NCBI GenBank assembly: GCA_022451835.1
Contig: JAKUNX010000005.1
Coordinates: forward strand, 24,455-29,488
Direction: 5' to 3'
Source of the DNA: Candidatus Poseidoniaceae archaeon
GTDB lineage: Archaea; Thermoplasmatota; Poseidoniia; Poseidoniales; Poseidoniaceae
Length of the DNA stretch: 5,034 nucleotides
Made by a program: the position numbers and the translations under genes. Every line of letters starts with the position of its first letter. Positions within the stretch are counted from its first letter, which is position 1. The notes below the pieces were generated by a model. It searched no databases. It was not told the origin of the DNA and was given only the letters and a program-made list of their open reading frames with translations. Below are positions 1 through 5,034 of this stretch, one piece after another.

Positions 1-1525
1 AATCAAGTGATAACATAAACACATCTGGGGCACCTCCGCTGTTAGTGATTGATATTGTTGTAACACATGATGAGCCTGGTGTGCATCTTGCAATACTTAG
101 GTGCGGTAGAAATTCTGGTATTCTATCTGGTACTACTTCTAATTGTATGACAATGCTCGAAGATATACTCTGATGAGTTTTACTTGTTGAAGTAAATGTT
201 ATGGGAAAAAATCCTTGATTTTCACTATCTCTTGGTTGAAAATTTAACTCTATAATCTTGGTCTCACCTTTTTCTAAATATACACCATTGGATTCAGTAA
301 TACTTACTCCGCTGGTTTGGGAAAAGTAATACTGCCAATCATTTGGGATTCCAGAAACTGATGGGGTGAAAGTCTCTGAAACATTTCCCGTATTTGTTAG
401 TTGAATTGTCGCTTTGCCCCAAGAGTTTGGAACTGCACCATTTACTCCTACGCCAGATGTATCTATTCCGTATTCATCTTGACGTAATTGTTGGTCATAA
501 ATTATGACAATATCATCCATCCAAAGTCCAATGTCATTATTTGCTGCATCACTTGTAAAACCAAATCTGTATTGTGAATTAGCATGAAAATTTGCTTGTG
601 GCGTGGGAATTAACGGTGATATTGCACCAGCATTATTCAGCGACCAGGTTTGCCAAGTTGTGATATCGCTACTCGTTGTTCCAGTAATACTCGCTAATTC
701 AACCCAAGAATTACTTGGGTTCATACTGTAAAGTCTTACATAGTCATTGCCTTCAAGACTTCCTGTAAAATAAAATGATATTCCATTAGTTCTGCTTGGG
801 TTTGATATTGCATCAGACATATCCATTACAGGTGTAATAAGATCTGTTGCTAAATTTGCTGAATAAGTAGATGATTGTCCATTGCCAATGTGACAAGCGC
901 TTCCTTGAGATAATGATGATTCACTATTCGTACCCCATCCTTGTCCAACGGTCCATAAACTTAGATCATCGCAATTGAAGTAATGACTAGCAACAGTAAA
1001 TGTACTCATCATTATGTCATTTGATGGATTATCATCTACAACTGACATTGAAGGTGTTATTATGATGCTATGATTTCCTGAATATGTTGGAATTAATTTG
1101 AATGATGATATGGCATTACTTTGCCCTCTTATTGAATTGATTTGGTTAGTGGCATTGAATATTTCAAACCCCTGATATTCATTGTGAATGATTAACACAT
1201 TCAAATCTAAATTTGGAGAATTACTGTCTCCAATATTACTAACTTCAATTTGGATTTCAATCTGTGTATCAATTACTGCATCTGTTACAAATAATGACGC
1301 AGGCCTGTTAAAAGTGATAGGAGGCGTGTTAGAGGAAAACATTTGATACTTTGAACGGTCAACTGCATCCGGGTATGAATAAGAAATGTTGGTAACTGTA
1401 AGGTCTACTCCTGTAGCTTTTGCAGAGGTATAGGAGAAGTTAGATTCTGTCTCATCAAGAGTAAAATTTGCCATAGGCTGCATTGATAGTAATAAAACTA
1501 ACAAAACAGCGACCTGTATTCTCAT
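1..1525 (-). CDS. Large secreted multidomain surface protein with CARDB-like and jelly-roll-like regions (C-terminus beyond left edge)
   Basis: An open frame runs without a stop from an ATG at 1525 to the left edge: 508 residues, C-terminus missing. Residues 1-19 form a signal peptide (short MRIQ n-region, hydrophobic VAVLLVLLLSM core, likely cleavage after QPMA), so it is exported. Residues about 75-178 resemble a CARDB-type Ig-like domain (IEVSNIGDSNSPNLDLNVLI). Residues about 183-345 resemble a MAM or jelly-roll domain of the kind seen beside secreted peptidases, with the FYFTGSLEGNDYVRLY strand pair and LWMDDIVI near its end; C185 and C211 could pair. Residues about 360-465 look like a NEW3/CARDB-like beta-sandwich (IQLTNTGNVSETFTPSVSGI). 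A further one begins near 470 with C481 and C487 (ISITNSGGAPDVF). The protein is Asn/Ser/Thr-rich, as expected outside an archaeal cell. No catalytic motif is visible, but an enzymatic or anchoring domain could lie in the missing part. Domain names are by fold resemblance only; adhesion or substrate binding is a guess. Confidence 0.85.
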   Translation of the reverse strand, partial: MRIQVAVLLVLLLSMQPMANFTLDETESNFSYTSAKATGVDLTVTNISYSYPDAVDRSKYQMFSSNTPPITFNRPASLFVTDAVIDTQIEIQIEVSNIGDSNSPNLDLNVLIIHNEYQGFEIFNATNQINSIRGQSNAISSFKLIPTYSGNHSIIITPSMSVVDDNPSNDIMMSTFTVASHYFNCDDLSLWTVGQGWGTNSESSLSQGSACHIGNGQSSTYSANLATDLITPVMDMSDAISNPSRTNGISFYFTGSLEGNDYVRLYSMNPSNSWVELASITGTTSSDITTWQTWSLNNAGAISPLIPTPQANFHANSQYRFGFTSDAANNDIGLWMDDIVIIYDQQLRQDEYGIDTSGVGVNGAVPNSWGKATIQLTNTGNVSETFTPSVSGIPNDWQYYFSQTSGVSITESNGVYLEKGETKIIELNFQPRDSENQGFFPITFTSTSKTHQSISSSIVIQLEVVPDRIPEFLPHLSIARCTPGSSCVTTISITNSGGAPDVFMLSLD

Positions 1526-1564
1526 AACCGGCTCAATATAGACAGAACCAGTAATCTATATGAG
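1526..1564 (-). promoter_or_regulatory. Short spacer with possible TATA box for the secreted-protein gene
   Basis: Thirty-nine AT-rich bases separate the membrane-protein stop from the ATG of the secreted protein. Read on the minus strand, a TATATAGA-like element (plus 1555-1562) is centred about 33 bases before the ATG at 1525, which would give a leader of a few bases. A second TATA-like run at 1537-1542 is too close to the ATG (about 14 bases) for a normal archaeal promoter. No good Shine-Dalgarno sequence is seen. Either a separate promoter or read-through from the upstream gene is possible. Confidence 0.3.
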
Positions 1565-2440
1565 TTAATTGGCTTCCAATTCAGAAGTTACGGATTCATC
1601 GACTTCTTGTTCAGCTTTTTGTAATTTTAATTCGTTTTTACGTTCTTTGGCTCGGGCAGCAAAATAAACTGTAAATGATGGAATCAATATCATCGAAAAG
1701 CATCCAACAACTGCAGCAACTGCCCAAAGAAATTCTGTTCCTGCATCAACTGAAAATACTTCTATACTTTCAAAATCCTCATTTACAGTAATAAGAGATA
1801 AACCGGGTGCAGTGCTCCTATTACCTTCTTCAATTACCTCGACAATTATCACTGAAGGTGAGTGAACATATTCTATTACATCTCTTGCTTTTTCTTCTGC
1901 TTCATCGAGTGATTTAGCATATACAGTACCATTATTTCTACGTCCTGGATCTGTTGTAGTCATCGATATAATTGAATCATCACCACCATCTTCTCTAATA
2001 GCCTCATGGGTATTGTTAAAGTAGCATTTGTCTGCACAATTAAAATCTTCAGCGTCTGGGTCACCAAGTTTAGTATGGCTGTAGAGTCCAGCAGAACTAG
2101 TCAATTTGATTATTGCATTTCTAGATAAGTCACTAGCACTTGCATTTACCCACGTAAGATTTACGCCATCAGCACTAAATGTCCACCTCCAGTTAGTCAA
2201 ATTCTCCTCCTCATCATACAGTTTTACAGGTTCTGAAGAGGAATCAACAGTTGTTTCCGTTTCTGTAGTGTACAGATAGTATGATGGTGAAATCGTAGCA
2301 CCATATACTGCATAAGCAAGCAAAAAGATTAGTGTAAATGACAGTCCCAAAAGCGTTCGTAGAAGGTTTGGATTTTGGGCTAATGCCTTCTGCATGATAA
2401 TGCCTACAATTACCCCTTCAATAACACTTGCATTTTTCAT
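1565..2440 (-). CDS. Two-pass membrane protein with large glycosylatable outer domain, function unknown
   Basis: I do not recognise a family. The 291-residue protein has a hydrophobic segment at about residues 27-48 (LLGLSFTLIFLLAYAVYG) and a second at about 236-262 (FLWAVAAVVGCFSMILIPSF). Between them lie about 185 polar residues with six N-X-S/T sequons and a close cysteine pair (CADKC, about residues 135-139), which argues that this part faces outward. The last about 30 residues (AKERKNELKLQKAEQEVDES) are charged, helical and probably cytoplasmic, and could form a coiled coil. I chose the ATG at 2440 over an in-frame TTG at 2449 because a TATA box is centred 26 bases upstream of this ATG, the spacing of a leaderless archaeal transcript. 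It precedes a secreted-protein gene by 39 bases on the same strand, so the two may act together at the cell surface. A sensor, anchor or assembly role is possible but nothing in the sequence decides it. Confidence 0.85.
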   Translation of the reverse strand: MKNASVIEGVIVGIIMQKALAQNPNLLRTLLGLSFTLIFLLAYAVYGATISPSYYLYTTETETTVDSSSEPVKLYDEEENLTNWRWTFSADGVNLTWVNASASDLSRNAIIKLTSSAGLYSHTKLGDPDAEDFNCADKCYFNNTHEAIREDGGDDSIISMTTTDPGRRNNGTVYAKSLDEAEEKARDVIEYVHSPSVIIVEVIEEGNRSTAPGLSLITVNEDFESIEVFSVDAGTEFLWAVAAVVGCFSMILIPSFTVYFAARAKERKNELKLQKAEQEVDESVTSELEAN

Positions 2441-2462
2441 TATTTTCAAGTTATGGCTCTAC

Positions 2463-2469
2463 ATTTATA
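2463..2469 (-). promoter_or_regulatory. Archaeal TATA box for the membrane-protein gene
   Basis: On the minus strand this reads TATAAAT, preceded by the purine-rich GGAACGGG that could serve as a BRE. Its centre is 26 bases from the ATG at 2440, the normal distance from TATA to transcription start in archaea, so the mRNA is predicted to start at or next to the ATG (leaderless). This also decides the start codon. Confidence 0.6.
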
Positions 2470-2480
2470 CCCGTTCCATT

Positions 2481-2500
2481 GATATAGGGGAGTTTAGTCG
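2481..2500 (+). promoter_or_regulatory. Weak promoter candidates for the ribosomal operon
   Basis: Two TATA-like elements precede the S19e ATG at 2523. GATATAGG (2481-2488) is centred about 39 bases away and would give a leader of about 13 bases, with GGTG (2512-2515) as a weak ribosome site. AGTTTAGTC (2491-2499) is centred about 28 bases away and would give a leaderless mRNA. Neither is a strong match, and I cannot choose between them. Confidence 0.3.
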
Positions 2501-2522
2501 GCAAAGTGCTTGGTGTTGTTAC

Positions 2523-3014
2523 ATGACCACATATTATGATATCCCCGCTGATATGCTTATTCCAGCTTTAGCAGAAAAGTTGTCCGAAATGAAGGACATA
2601 TCACAACCTGATTGGTCTAGTTTCGTAAAAACTGGTGCTGATCGTGAAAGACCTCCAACCCAGTCTAACTGGTGGTCCATCAGAGCAGCATCTATTTTAC
2701 GCAAAGTTGCAAAACAAGGACCTGTAGGTGTTACTACTTTAGCACAAGACTACGGAGGTAGTGTCAACAATGGTTCAAGTCCAAATACTCCAGGAGTTGC
2801 TTCAAGACATATTATTAGAACTGTTCTACAGCAACTCGACTCTGCCGGACTCGTTGAATTAGTTGCAACCAAGGAAATAGAATCAGCAGATGGTAAGCAA
2901 CAATTATACTCAGGTAGAAGAATTACTTCTTCTGGACAAAAGTTGCTCGATGAAGCAGCACATTCATGCAGAGATTTAGCCAATGAAATGTATCCTGGTC
3001 TAGCAAAGTATTGA
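2523..3014 (+). CDS. rps19e: Small ribosomal subunit protein S19e (eS19)
   Basis: eS19 is a 30S head protein present in archaea and eukaryotes but not bacteria; in eukaryotes it is needed for small-subunit rRNA maturation. The 163 residues follow the family throughout: TYYDIPADMLIPALAEKL at the N-terminus, the W-x-x-FVKTG...RERPP block at 31-45, the signature NWWSIRAASILRK at 49-61, GPVGV at 66-70, YGG at 77-79, IIRTVLQQLDSAGLVE at 97-112 and GRRIT at 131-135. The ATG at 2523 is chosen because the family begins here with M-T-T-x-Y-D-x-P-A; the frame stays open further upstream, but that part has no family resemblance and would overlap the divergent gene. The loop at 80-96, usually rich in Lys/Arg, is here mostly Asn, Ser and Pro, and residues about 113-131 form a longer than usual link before GRRIT. 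First gene of the plus-strand operon. Confidence 0.95.
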   Translation: MTTYYDIPADMLIPALAEKLSEMKDISQPDWSSFVKTGADRERPPTQSNWWSIRAASILRKVAKQGPVGVTTLAQDYGGSVNNGSSPNTPGVASRHIIRTVLQQLDSAGLVELVATKEIESADGKQQLYSGRRITSSGQKLLDEAAHSCRDLANEMYPGLAKY

Positions 3015-3035
3015 GGAAGTGGGAGTTTGTCAATT

Positions 3036-3395
3036 ATGTCTGCAAGTGGGGAAGACCAACTGGCAGCGCTTCGTGAACAACGTAGATTAGAATTGCAGAA
3101 GCAGTTTGAATCGCAAGCTATGGCTCAAGCAGATGCTGAGATTGATTCACAAATGAAAAATGCTGAATCCATCGCTGTTTCTAACGCTATGAAGCAATTA
3201 CTTACCAGTGAAGCAAGATCAAGAATTGCTAGAATTTCACTTGCCACTCCAGAACGCGCAGAATCAATTAGAAAAATGATAATTAATTTACATGAGAATA
3301 ACAAATTCGTTCCGCCAATGAACGATGAAATGTTGAAATCTATATTGGCATCACAATCCAAGAGCCGCAATAATGCGTCAATTAGAAGAATCTGA
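3036..3395 (+). CDS. PDCD5/TFAR19-family DNA-binding protein
   Basis: Archaeal homologue of eukaryotic PDCD5, a small helical-bundle protein annotated in archaea as DNA-binding; its cellular role there is unsettled. The 119 residues show the expected layout: a charged N-terminal helix (QLAALREQRRLELQKQFESQ, residues 8-27), then the core LLTSEARSRIARISLATPER (55-74), the helix AESIRKMIINLHENN (75-89), DEMLKSILA (97-105) and a basic tail ending SIRRI. The ATG at 3036 is preferred over an in-frame TTG at 3027 because GGGAG (3021-3025) lies 10 bases before the ATG but only one base before the TTG. Pairing with S19e and L39e is common in archaea, which supports the assignment and hints at a link to translation or ribosome biogenesis. 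It begins 21 bases after the S19e stop and ends 13 bases before L39e. Confidence 0.9.
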   Translation: MSASGEDQLAALREQRRLELQKQFESQAMAQADAEIDSQMKNAESIAVSNAMKQLLTSEARSRIARISLATPERAESIRKMIINLHENNKFVPPMNDEMLKSILASQSKSRNNASIRRI

Positions 3396-3400
3396 GAAGG
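3394..3400 (+). promoter_or_regulatory. Ribosome binding site deciding the L39e start
   Basis: GAGAAGG overlaps the PDCD5-family stop codon (TGA, 3393-3395) and lies 8 bases before the ATG at 3409. It favours this ATG over an in-frame ATG at 3373 inside the preceding gene, and gives the 51-residue product typical of L39e. Confidence 0.6.
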
Positions 3401-3408
3401 TGCTCGAA

Positions 3409-3564
3409 ATGTCAAAAAATAAACCAGCAGCAAAGAAAATTCGCCTAATGAAGGCAACCAAGCAAAACCGCCGTGTCCCTGTATGGGTCATGTTAAAGAC
3501 CGACCGAAATACTGTATCTCATCCAAAGAGACATCATTGGAGACGCAGTAAACTACAGAGGTGA
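3409..3564 (+). CDS. rpl39e: Large ribosomal subunit protein L39e (eL39)
   Basis: eL39 is among the smallest ribosomal proteins; it lies along the peptide exit tunnel of archaeal and eukaryotic 50S/60S subunits, in the place occupied by part of L23 in bacteria. The 51-residue length is exactly that expected. The protein is very basic and carries the family pattern: KPAAKKIRLMKATKQNRRVPVWVMLKT written in two parts, KKIRLMKATKQNR (residues 9-21) and VPVWVMLKT (23-31), then HPKRHHWRRSKLQR at the C-terminus. The usual Asn before PKR is His here. Its TGA stop sits inside the Shine-Dalgarno sequence of L31e, so the two are probably translated in a coupled manner. Confidence 0.95.
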   Translation: MSKNKPAAKKIRLMKATKQNRRVPVWVMLKTDRNTVSHPKRHHWRRSKLQR

Positions 3565-3565
3565 T
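3558..3565 (+). promoter_or_regulatory. Strong Shine-Dalgarno of L31e containing the L39e stop
   Basis: GAGGTGAT matches the 16S rRNA 3' tail almost fully. It includes the L39e stop codon TGA (3562-3564) and ends 4 bases before GTG at 3570. This rules out the earlier GTG at 3561, which lies inside the ribosome site itself, as the start. Confidence 0.7.
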
Positions 3566-3569
3566 TATA

Positions 3570-3845
3570 GTGGCAAGACCTAATGAATCAGAATTGATTG
3601 TCCCTCTAAGAAAGGCTTGGAACATCACTCGTTACAAACGTGCTCCTCGAGCAATTCAAATTATTAAGGATCATGTAGTTCAACATCTGAAGGTTAAGGA
3701 AGACGAAGAAGTCTGGATTGATCCTTCTGTCAACGAAAAAATCTGGGAACGTGGCATTGAAAATCCTCCACGTAAGATTCGTCTCCAAGTAATTCGACAC
3801 GATGAACCGGATATTCCAATAGAAGTTAAATTATTTCAGGAGTGA
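3570..3845 (+). CDS. rpl31e: Large ribosomal subunit protein L31e (eL31)
   Basis: eL31 sits near the peptide tunnel exit of the large subunit and is shared by archaea and eukaryotes; in eukaryotes it helps form the docking site for nascent-chain factors. The 91 residues contain the family core: IVPLRKAWNITRYKRAPRAI (residues 9-28), IIKDHVVQHLKV (30-41), the hallmark IDPSVNEKIWERGIENPPRK (49-68) and IRLQVIRHDE (69-78). A GTG start at 3570 is chosen from the Shine-Dalgarno at 3558-3565, giving M-A-R-P-N-E at the N-terminus. It follows L39e as in many archaea, where the pair is usually followed by translation factor aIF6; here S17e follows instead. Confidence 0.95.
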   Translation: MARPNESELIVPLRKAWNITRYKRAPRAIQIIKDHVVQHLKVKEDEEVWIDPSVNEKIWERGIENPPRKIRLQVIRHDEPDIPIEVKLFQE

Positions 3846-3846
3846 T
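3838..3846 (+). promoter_or_regulatory. Shine-Dalgarno of S17e containing the L31e stop
   Basis: AGGAGTGAT is one base short of the full anti-Shine-Dalgarno complement. It contains the L31e stop (TGA, 3843-3845) and ends 4 bases before the ATG at 3851, supporting that start over an in-frame GTG at 3842. Confidence 0.65.
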
Positions 3847-3850
3847 AATT

Positions 3851-4042
3851 ATGGGAAATATTAGACCAAGTTTTATCAAAATTAGAGCAATTGCATTAGT
3901 AGAACAACATGGTGATAAATTCACAGATGACTTTGACCATAACAAGATAATGGTATCTCAACTAACTGATGTTAGTTCTAAGAAATTACGTAATTGGATC
4001 GCCGGTTACGTAACTAGATACCGACAAAGAAGAGTTGATTGA
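3851..4042 (+). CDS. rps17e: Small ribosomal subunit protein S17e (eS17)
   Basis: eS17 is a small helical protein of the archaeal and eukaryotic 30S/40S head. The 63 residues match the short archaeal form (eukaryotic homologues are about twice as long). Visible family marks are MGNIRPSFIKIRAIALVEQ at the N-terminus, GDKFTDDFDHNKIMV (residues 21-35) and the signature SKKLRNWIAGYVTRYRQ (43-59). The usual arginine in the L-R-N-R-I-A-G-Y motif is a tryptophan here. The start is fixed by the family N-terminus and the Shine-Dalgarno at 3838-3846. S17e between L31e and a tRNA methyltransferase is not the gene order I know from well-studied archaea. Confidence 0.95.
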   Translation: MGNIRPSFIKIRAIALVEQHGDKFTDDFDHNKIMVSQLTDVSSKKLRNWIAGYVTRYRQRRVD

Positions 4043-4051
4043 GGCTTTTCG

Positions 4052-4261
4052 ATGCCAGTGCGCATTGATTGGGATCGACATCCAGTCAGCATTCATAGTG
4101 AAGATAAATCCGAGTTGGAGGATTTGATTGAATATTTGAAAACTAAACACTCCATTCGTAAGCGTTCAATAATTATGGATGATAGAGAGTCTGGAGGATT
4201 TTTATTTTTTGTATACCAACCATGTGACCCTAGATGGATTGTTGAATTTTACAACAGGTGA
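4052..4261 (+). CDS. Small protein of unknown function in the ribosomal operon
   Basis: I do not recognise this 69-residue protein. It has no signal peptide or membrane segment and should be cytoplasmic. Visible pattern: a short N-terminal strand (PVSIH, residues 11-15), an acidic amphipathic helix (SELEDLIEYLKTKH, 20-33), a basic turn (RKRS), then three likely strands, SIIMDDR (39-45), GFLFFVYQP (49-57) and RWIVEFYN (61-68), which suggests a compact alpha/beta fold. It has a single cysteine (C58), so there is no zinc-binding cluster. A TGAGG tract (4040-4044) overlapping the S17e stop lies 7 bases before the ATG, and its own stop lies inside the ribosome site of the next gene. Base composition and packing match its neighbours, so it is very likely real and expressed with them. 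A role tied to the ribosome or tRNA is inferred from position only. Confidence 0.8.
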   Translation: MPVRIDWDRHPVSIHSEDKSELEDLIEYLKTKHSIRKRSIIMDDRESGGFLFFVYQPCDPRWIVEFYNR

Positions 4262-4262
4262 G
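4256..4262 (+). promoter_or_regulatory. Shine-Dalgarno of the methyltransferase gene containing the upstream stop
   Basis: AGGTGAG includes the stop (TGA, 4259-4261) of the small unknown gene and ends 3 bases before the ATG at 4266. The arrangement again suggests coupled translation. Confidence 0.6.
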
Positions 4263-4265
4263 AAT

Positions 4266-5034
4266 ATGGGAGATAGAAAGGATATTCCATTACCAAGTTC
4301 ATCTTATGAATTGGTACTCATATGCGTGGATACTAGTCATCCGGGAAACCTTGGAGCTATTTGCCGATCAATGATGAATTATGGATATGACAAACTAAGG
4401 CTGGTTAATCCTCTATGTGACCCTAATGATATTGAAGCAAGAAGTAGAGCAAAACATGCTGGTCAAATTCTTGATAACGTTCAAATCTTTGATTCATTAC
4501 ATGAATCTGTAAAAGATTGTTCTTTGGTGGTTGGCACCTCTGGTAAAAGAGAAGTTGGTACAAAGACGTCATTTAGGCATTTTTGCTTTCCATGGGACTT
4601 ATCTAAACGATTTAATGAATCAAGCAGTAAAATCGCACTTGTCTTTGGCGGTGAAGGCACTGGATTAGCTACTGAAGATTTACAAAAGTGTGACTTTCTA
4701 ACTACTTTGCCGACATGGGAAGGATATCCAATTGCTAATCTTTCACATTCTGTTAATGGTTTTCTATATCAACTCCATTCTGACAGAGTAAGACATCAAC
4801 AAGGTATTGATGCTGGATTGCCTGAAATTGTACCTATTGCAAGAGATTTATCTCCTAAATTAAGAGATACTTTTCTAGAAGCAGTAGAACAATTCAGCTT
4901 ATCTATACCCGGTAATCAAGAACGTAAAGATAGCATTAAGAATTCATTAACAAGAATGGTAATGAAATCATCTCCTACTAATGATGAAGTTACTAGATTG
5001 ATTGGTGGATTAATAGATGCGACTACATCATTAC
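4266..5034 (+). CDS. trmJ: TrmJ-like SPOUT (SpoU/TrmH) tRNA 2'-O-methyltransferase, C-terminus cut by right edge
   Basis: The 256 residues seen are a SpoU-class RNA methyltransferase, which uses S-adenosylmethionine to methylate ribose 2'-OH. All three motifs are present: motif 1 at about 22-35 (DTSHPGNLGAICRSM, with N28 and R33), motif 2 at 124-140 (ALVFGGEGTGLATEDLQ, with E130) and motif 3 at 154-170 (YPIANLSHSVNGFLYQL, with N158 and S160), the last two forming the knotted SAM site. The T-S-H-P-G-N start, the LVVGTS segment (87-92) and a C-terminal helical region ending ERKDSIKN...PTNDEVTRLIGGLI resemble TrmJ, which modifies tRNA position 32 (Cm32 in a studied crenarchaeal enzyme, Cm/Um32 in Escherichia coli). 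TrmJ proteins usually have FGRE in motif 2; FGGE is seen here, so a different target within the family is possible. The C-terminal region matches the end of TrmJ, so probably few residues are missing. Confidence 0.88.
   Translation, partial: MGDRKDIPLPSSSYELVLICVDTSHPGNLGAICRSMMNYGYDKLRLVNPLCDPNDIEARSRAKHAGQILDNVQIFDSLHESVKDCSLVVGTSGKREVGTKTSFRHFCFPWDLSKRFNESSSKIALVFGGEGTGLATEDLQKCDFLTTLPTWEGYPIANLSHSVNGFLYQLHSDRVRHQQGIDAGLPEIVPIARDLSPKLRDTFLEAVEQFSLSIPGNQERKDSIKNSLTRMVMKSSPTNDEVTRLIGGLIDATTSL

Noticed and set aside
2441..2449. TTG start at 2449 for the membrane protein
   Set aside because: A TATA box 26 bases from the ATG at 2440 predicts transcription starting at that ATG, which would exclude the TTG from the mRNA.
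2394..2522. In-frame upstream extension of S19e starting at 2394
   Set aside because: It adds 43 residues with no resemblance to S19e, overlaps the divergent membrane-protein gene and its promoter, and the family N-terminus MTTYYDIPAD begins at 2523.
2750..2983. Minus-strand open frame of 77 codons
   Set aside because: Lies wholly antisense to S19e; no ribosome site, no family resemblance, and the plus-strand gene is certain.
3373..3408. Upstream ATG for L39e at 3373
   Set aside because: It lies within the PDCD5-family gene; the ATG at 3409 has a proper ribosome site and gives the canonical 51 residues.
3125..3457. Minus-strand open frame of 110 codons
   Set aside because: Antisense to the PDCD5-family gene and the start of L39e; hydrophobic runs arise from complementing charged helix codons.
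3606..3800. Minus-strand open frame of 64 codons
   Set aside because: Wholly antisense to L31e, with no independent support.
1..5034. CRISPR arrays, insertion sequences, tRNA or rRNA genes, defence or toxin-antitoxin systems
   Set aside because: No regularly spaced direct repeats, terminal inverted repeats, transposase motifs, tRNA-like folds or defence-protein motifs were seen by eye; the window is almost fully coding with housekeeping and surface-protein genes.

Overview
The window looks like an AT-rich archaeal chromosome segment. The strongest evidence is a plus-strand run of ribosomal protein genes found only in archaea and eukaryotes (S19e, L39e, L31e, S17e), with an archaeal PDCD5/TFAR19-type protein among them. 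Low GC, small overlapping genes, and neighbouring genes for large secreted proteins with CARDB-like and jelly-roll-like folds would suit a marine euryarchaeote such as Marine Group II (Poseidoniales). That placement is an inference from gene content and style; no marker in the window proves it.

Left half (1-2440, minus strand): two co-directional genes for cell-surface proteins. The upstream gene (1565-2440) encodes a 291-residue protein with two membrane segments, about 185 outward-facing residues rich in N-glycosylation sequons, and a charged cytoplasmic tail. Thirty-nine bases further on begins a large secreted protein (1-1525), cut by the left edge after 508 residues. It has a signal peptide and at least three beta-rich extracellular regions. 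Neither has an assignable molecular function.

Middle (2441-2522): an 82-base divergent intergenic region. A good TATA box on the minus strand sits 26 bases from an ATG, implying a leaderless mRNA for the membrane protein. The plus-strand promoter for the ribosomal operon is weaker by eye.

Right half (2523-5034, plus strand): a very compact operon of rps19e, PDCD5-like, rpl39e, rpl31e, rps17e, a 69-residue unknown, and a TrmJ-like SPOUT tRNA 2'-O-methyltransferase cut by the right edge. At every junction the stop codon of one gene lies in or touches the Shine-Dalgarno-like purine tract of the next, so translation is probably coupled. The theme is ribosome assembly and tRNA modification. The unknown 69-residue protein between S17e and the methyltransferase is the best candidate for something undescribed.

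I see no CRISPR array, insertion sequence, defence or toxin system, tRNA or rRNA. Coding density is high and no gene-free stretch reaches 300 bases.
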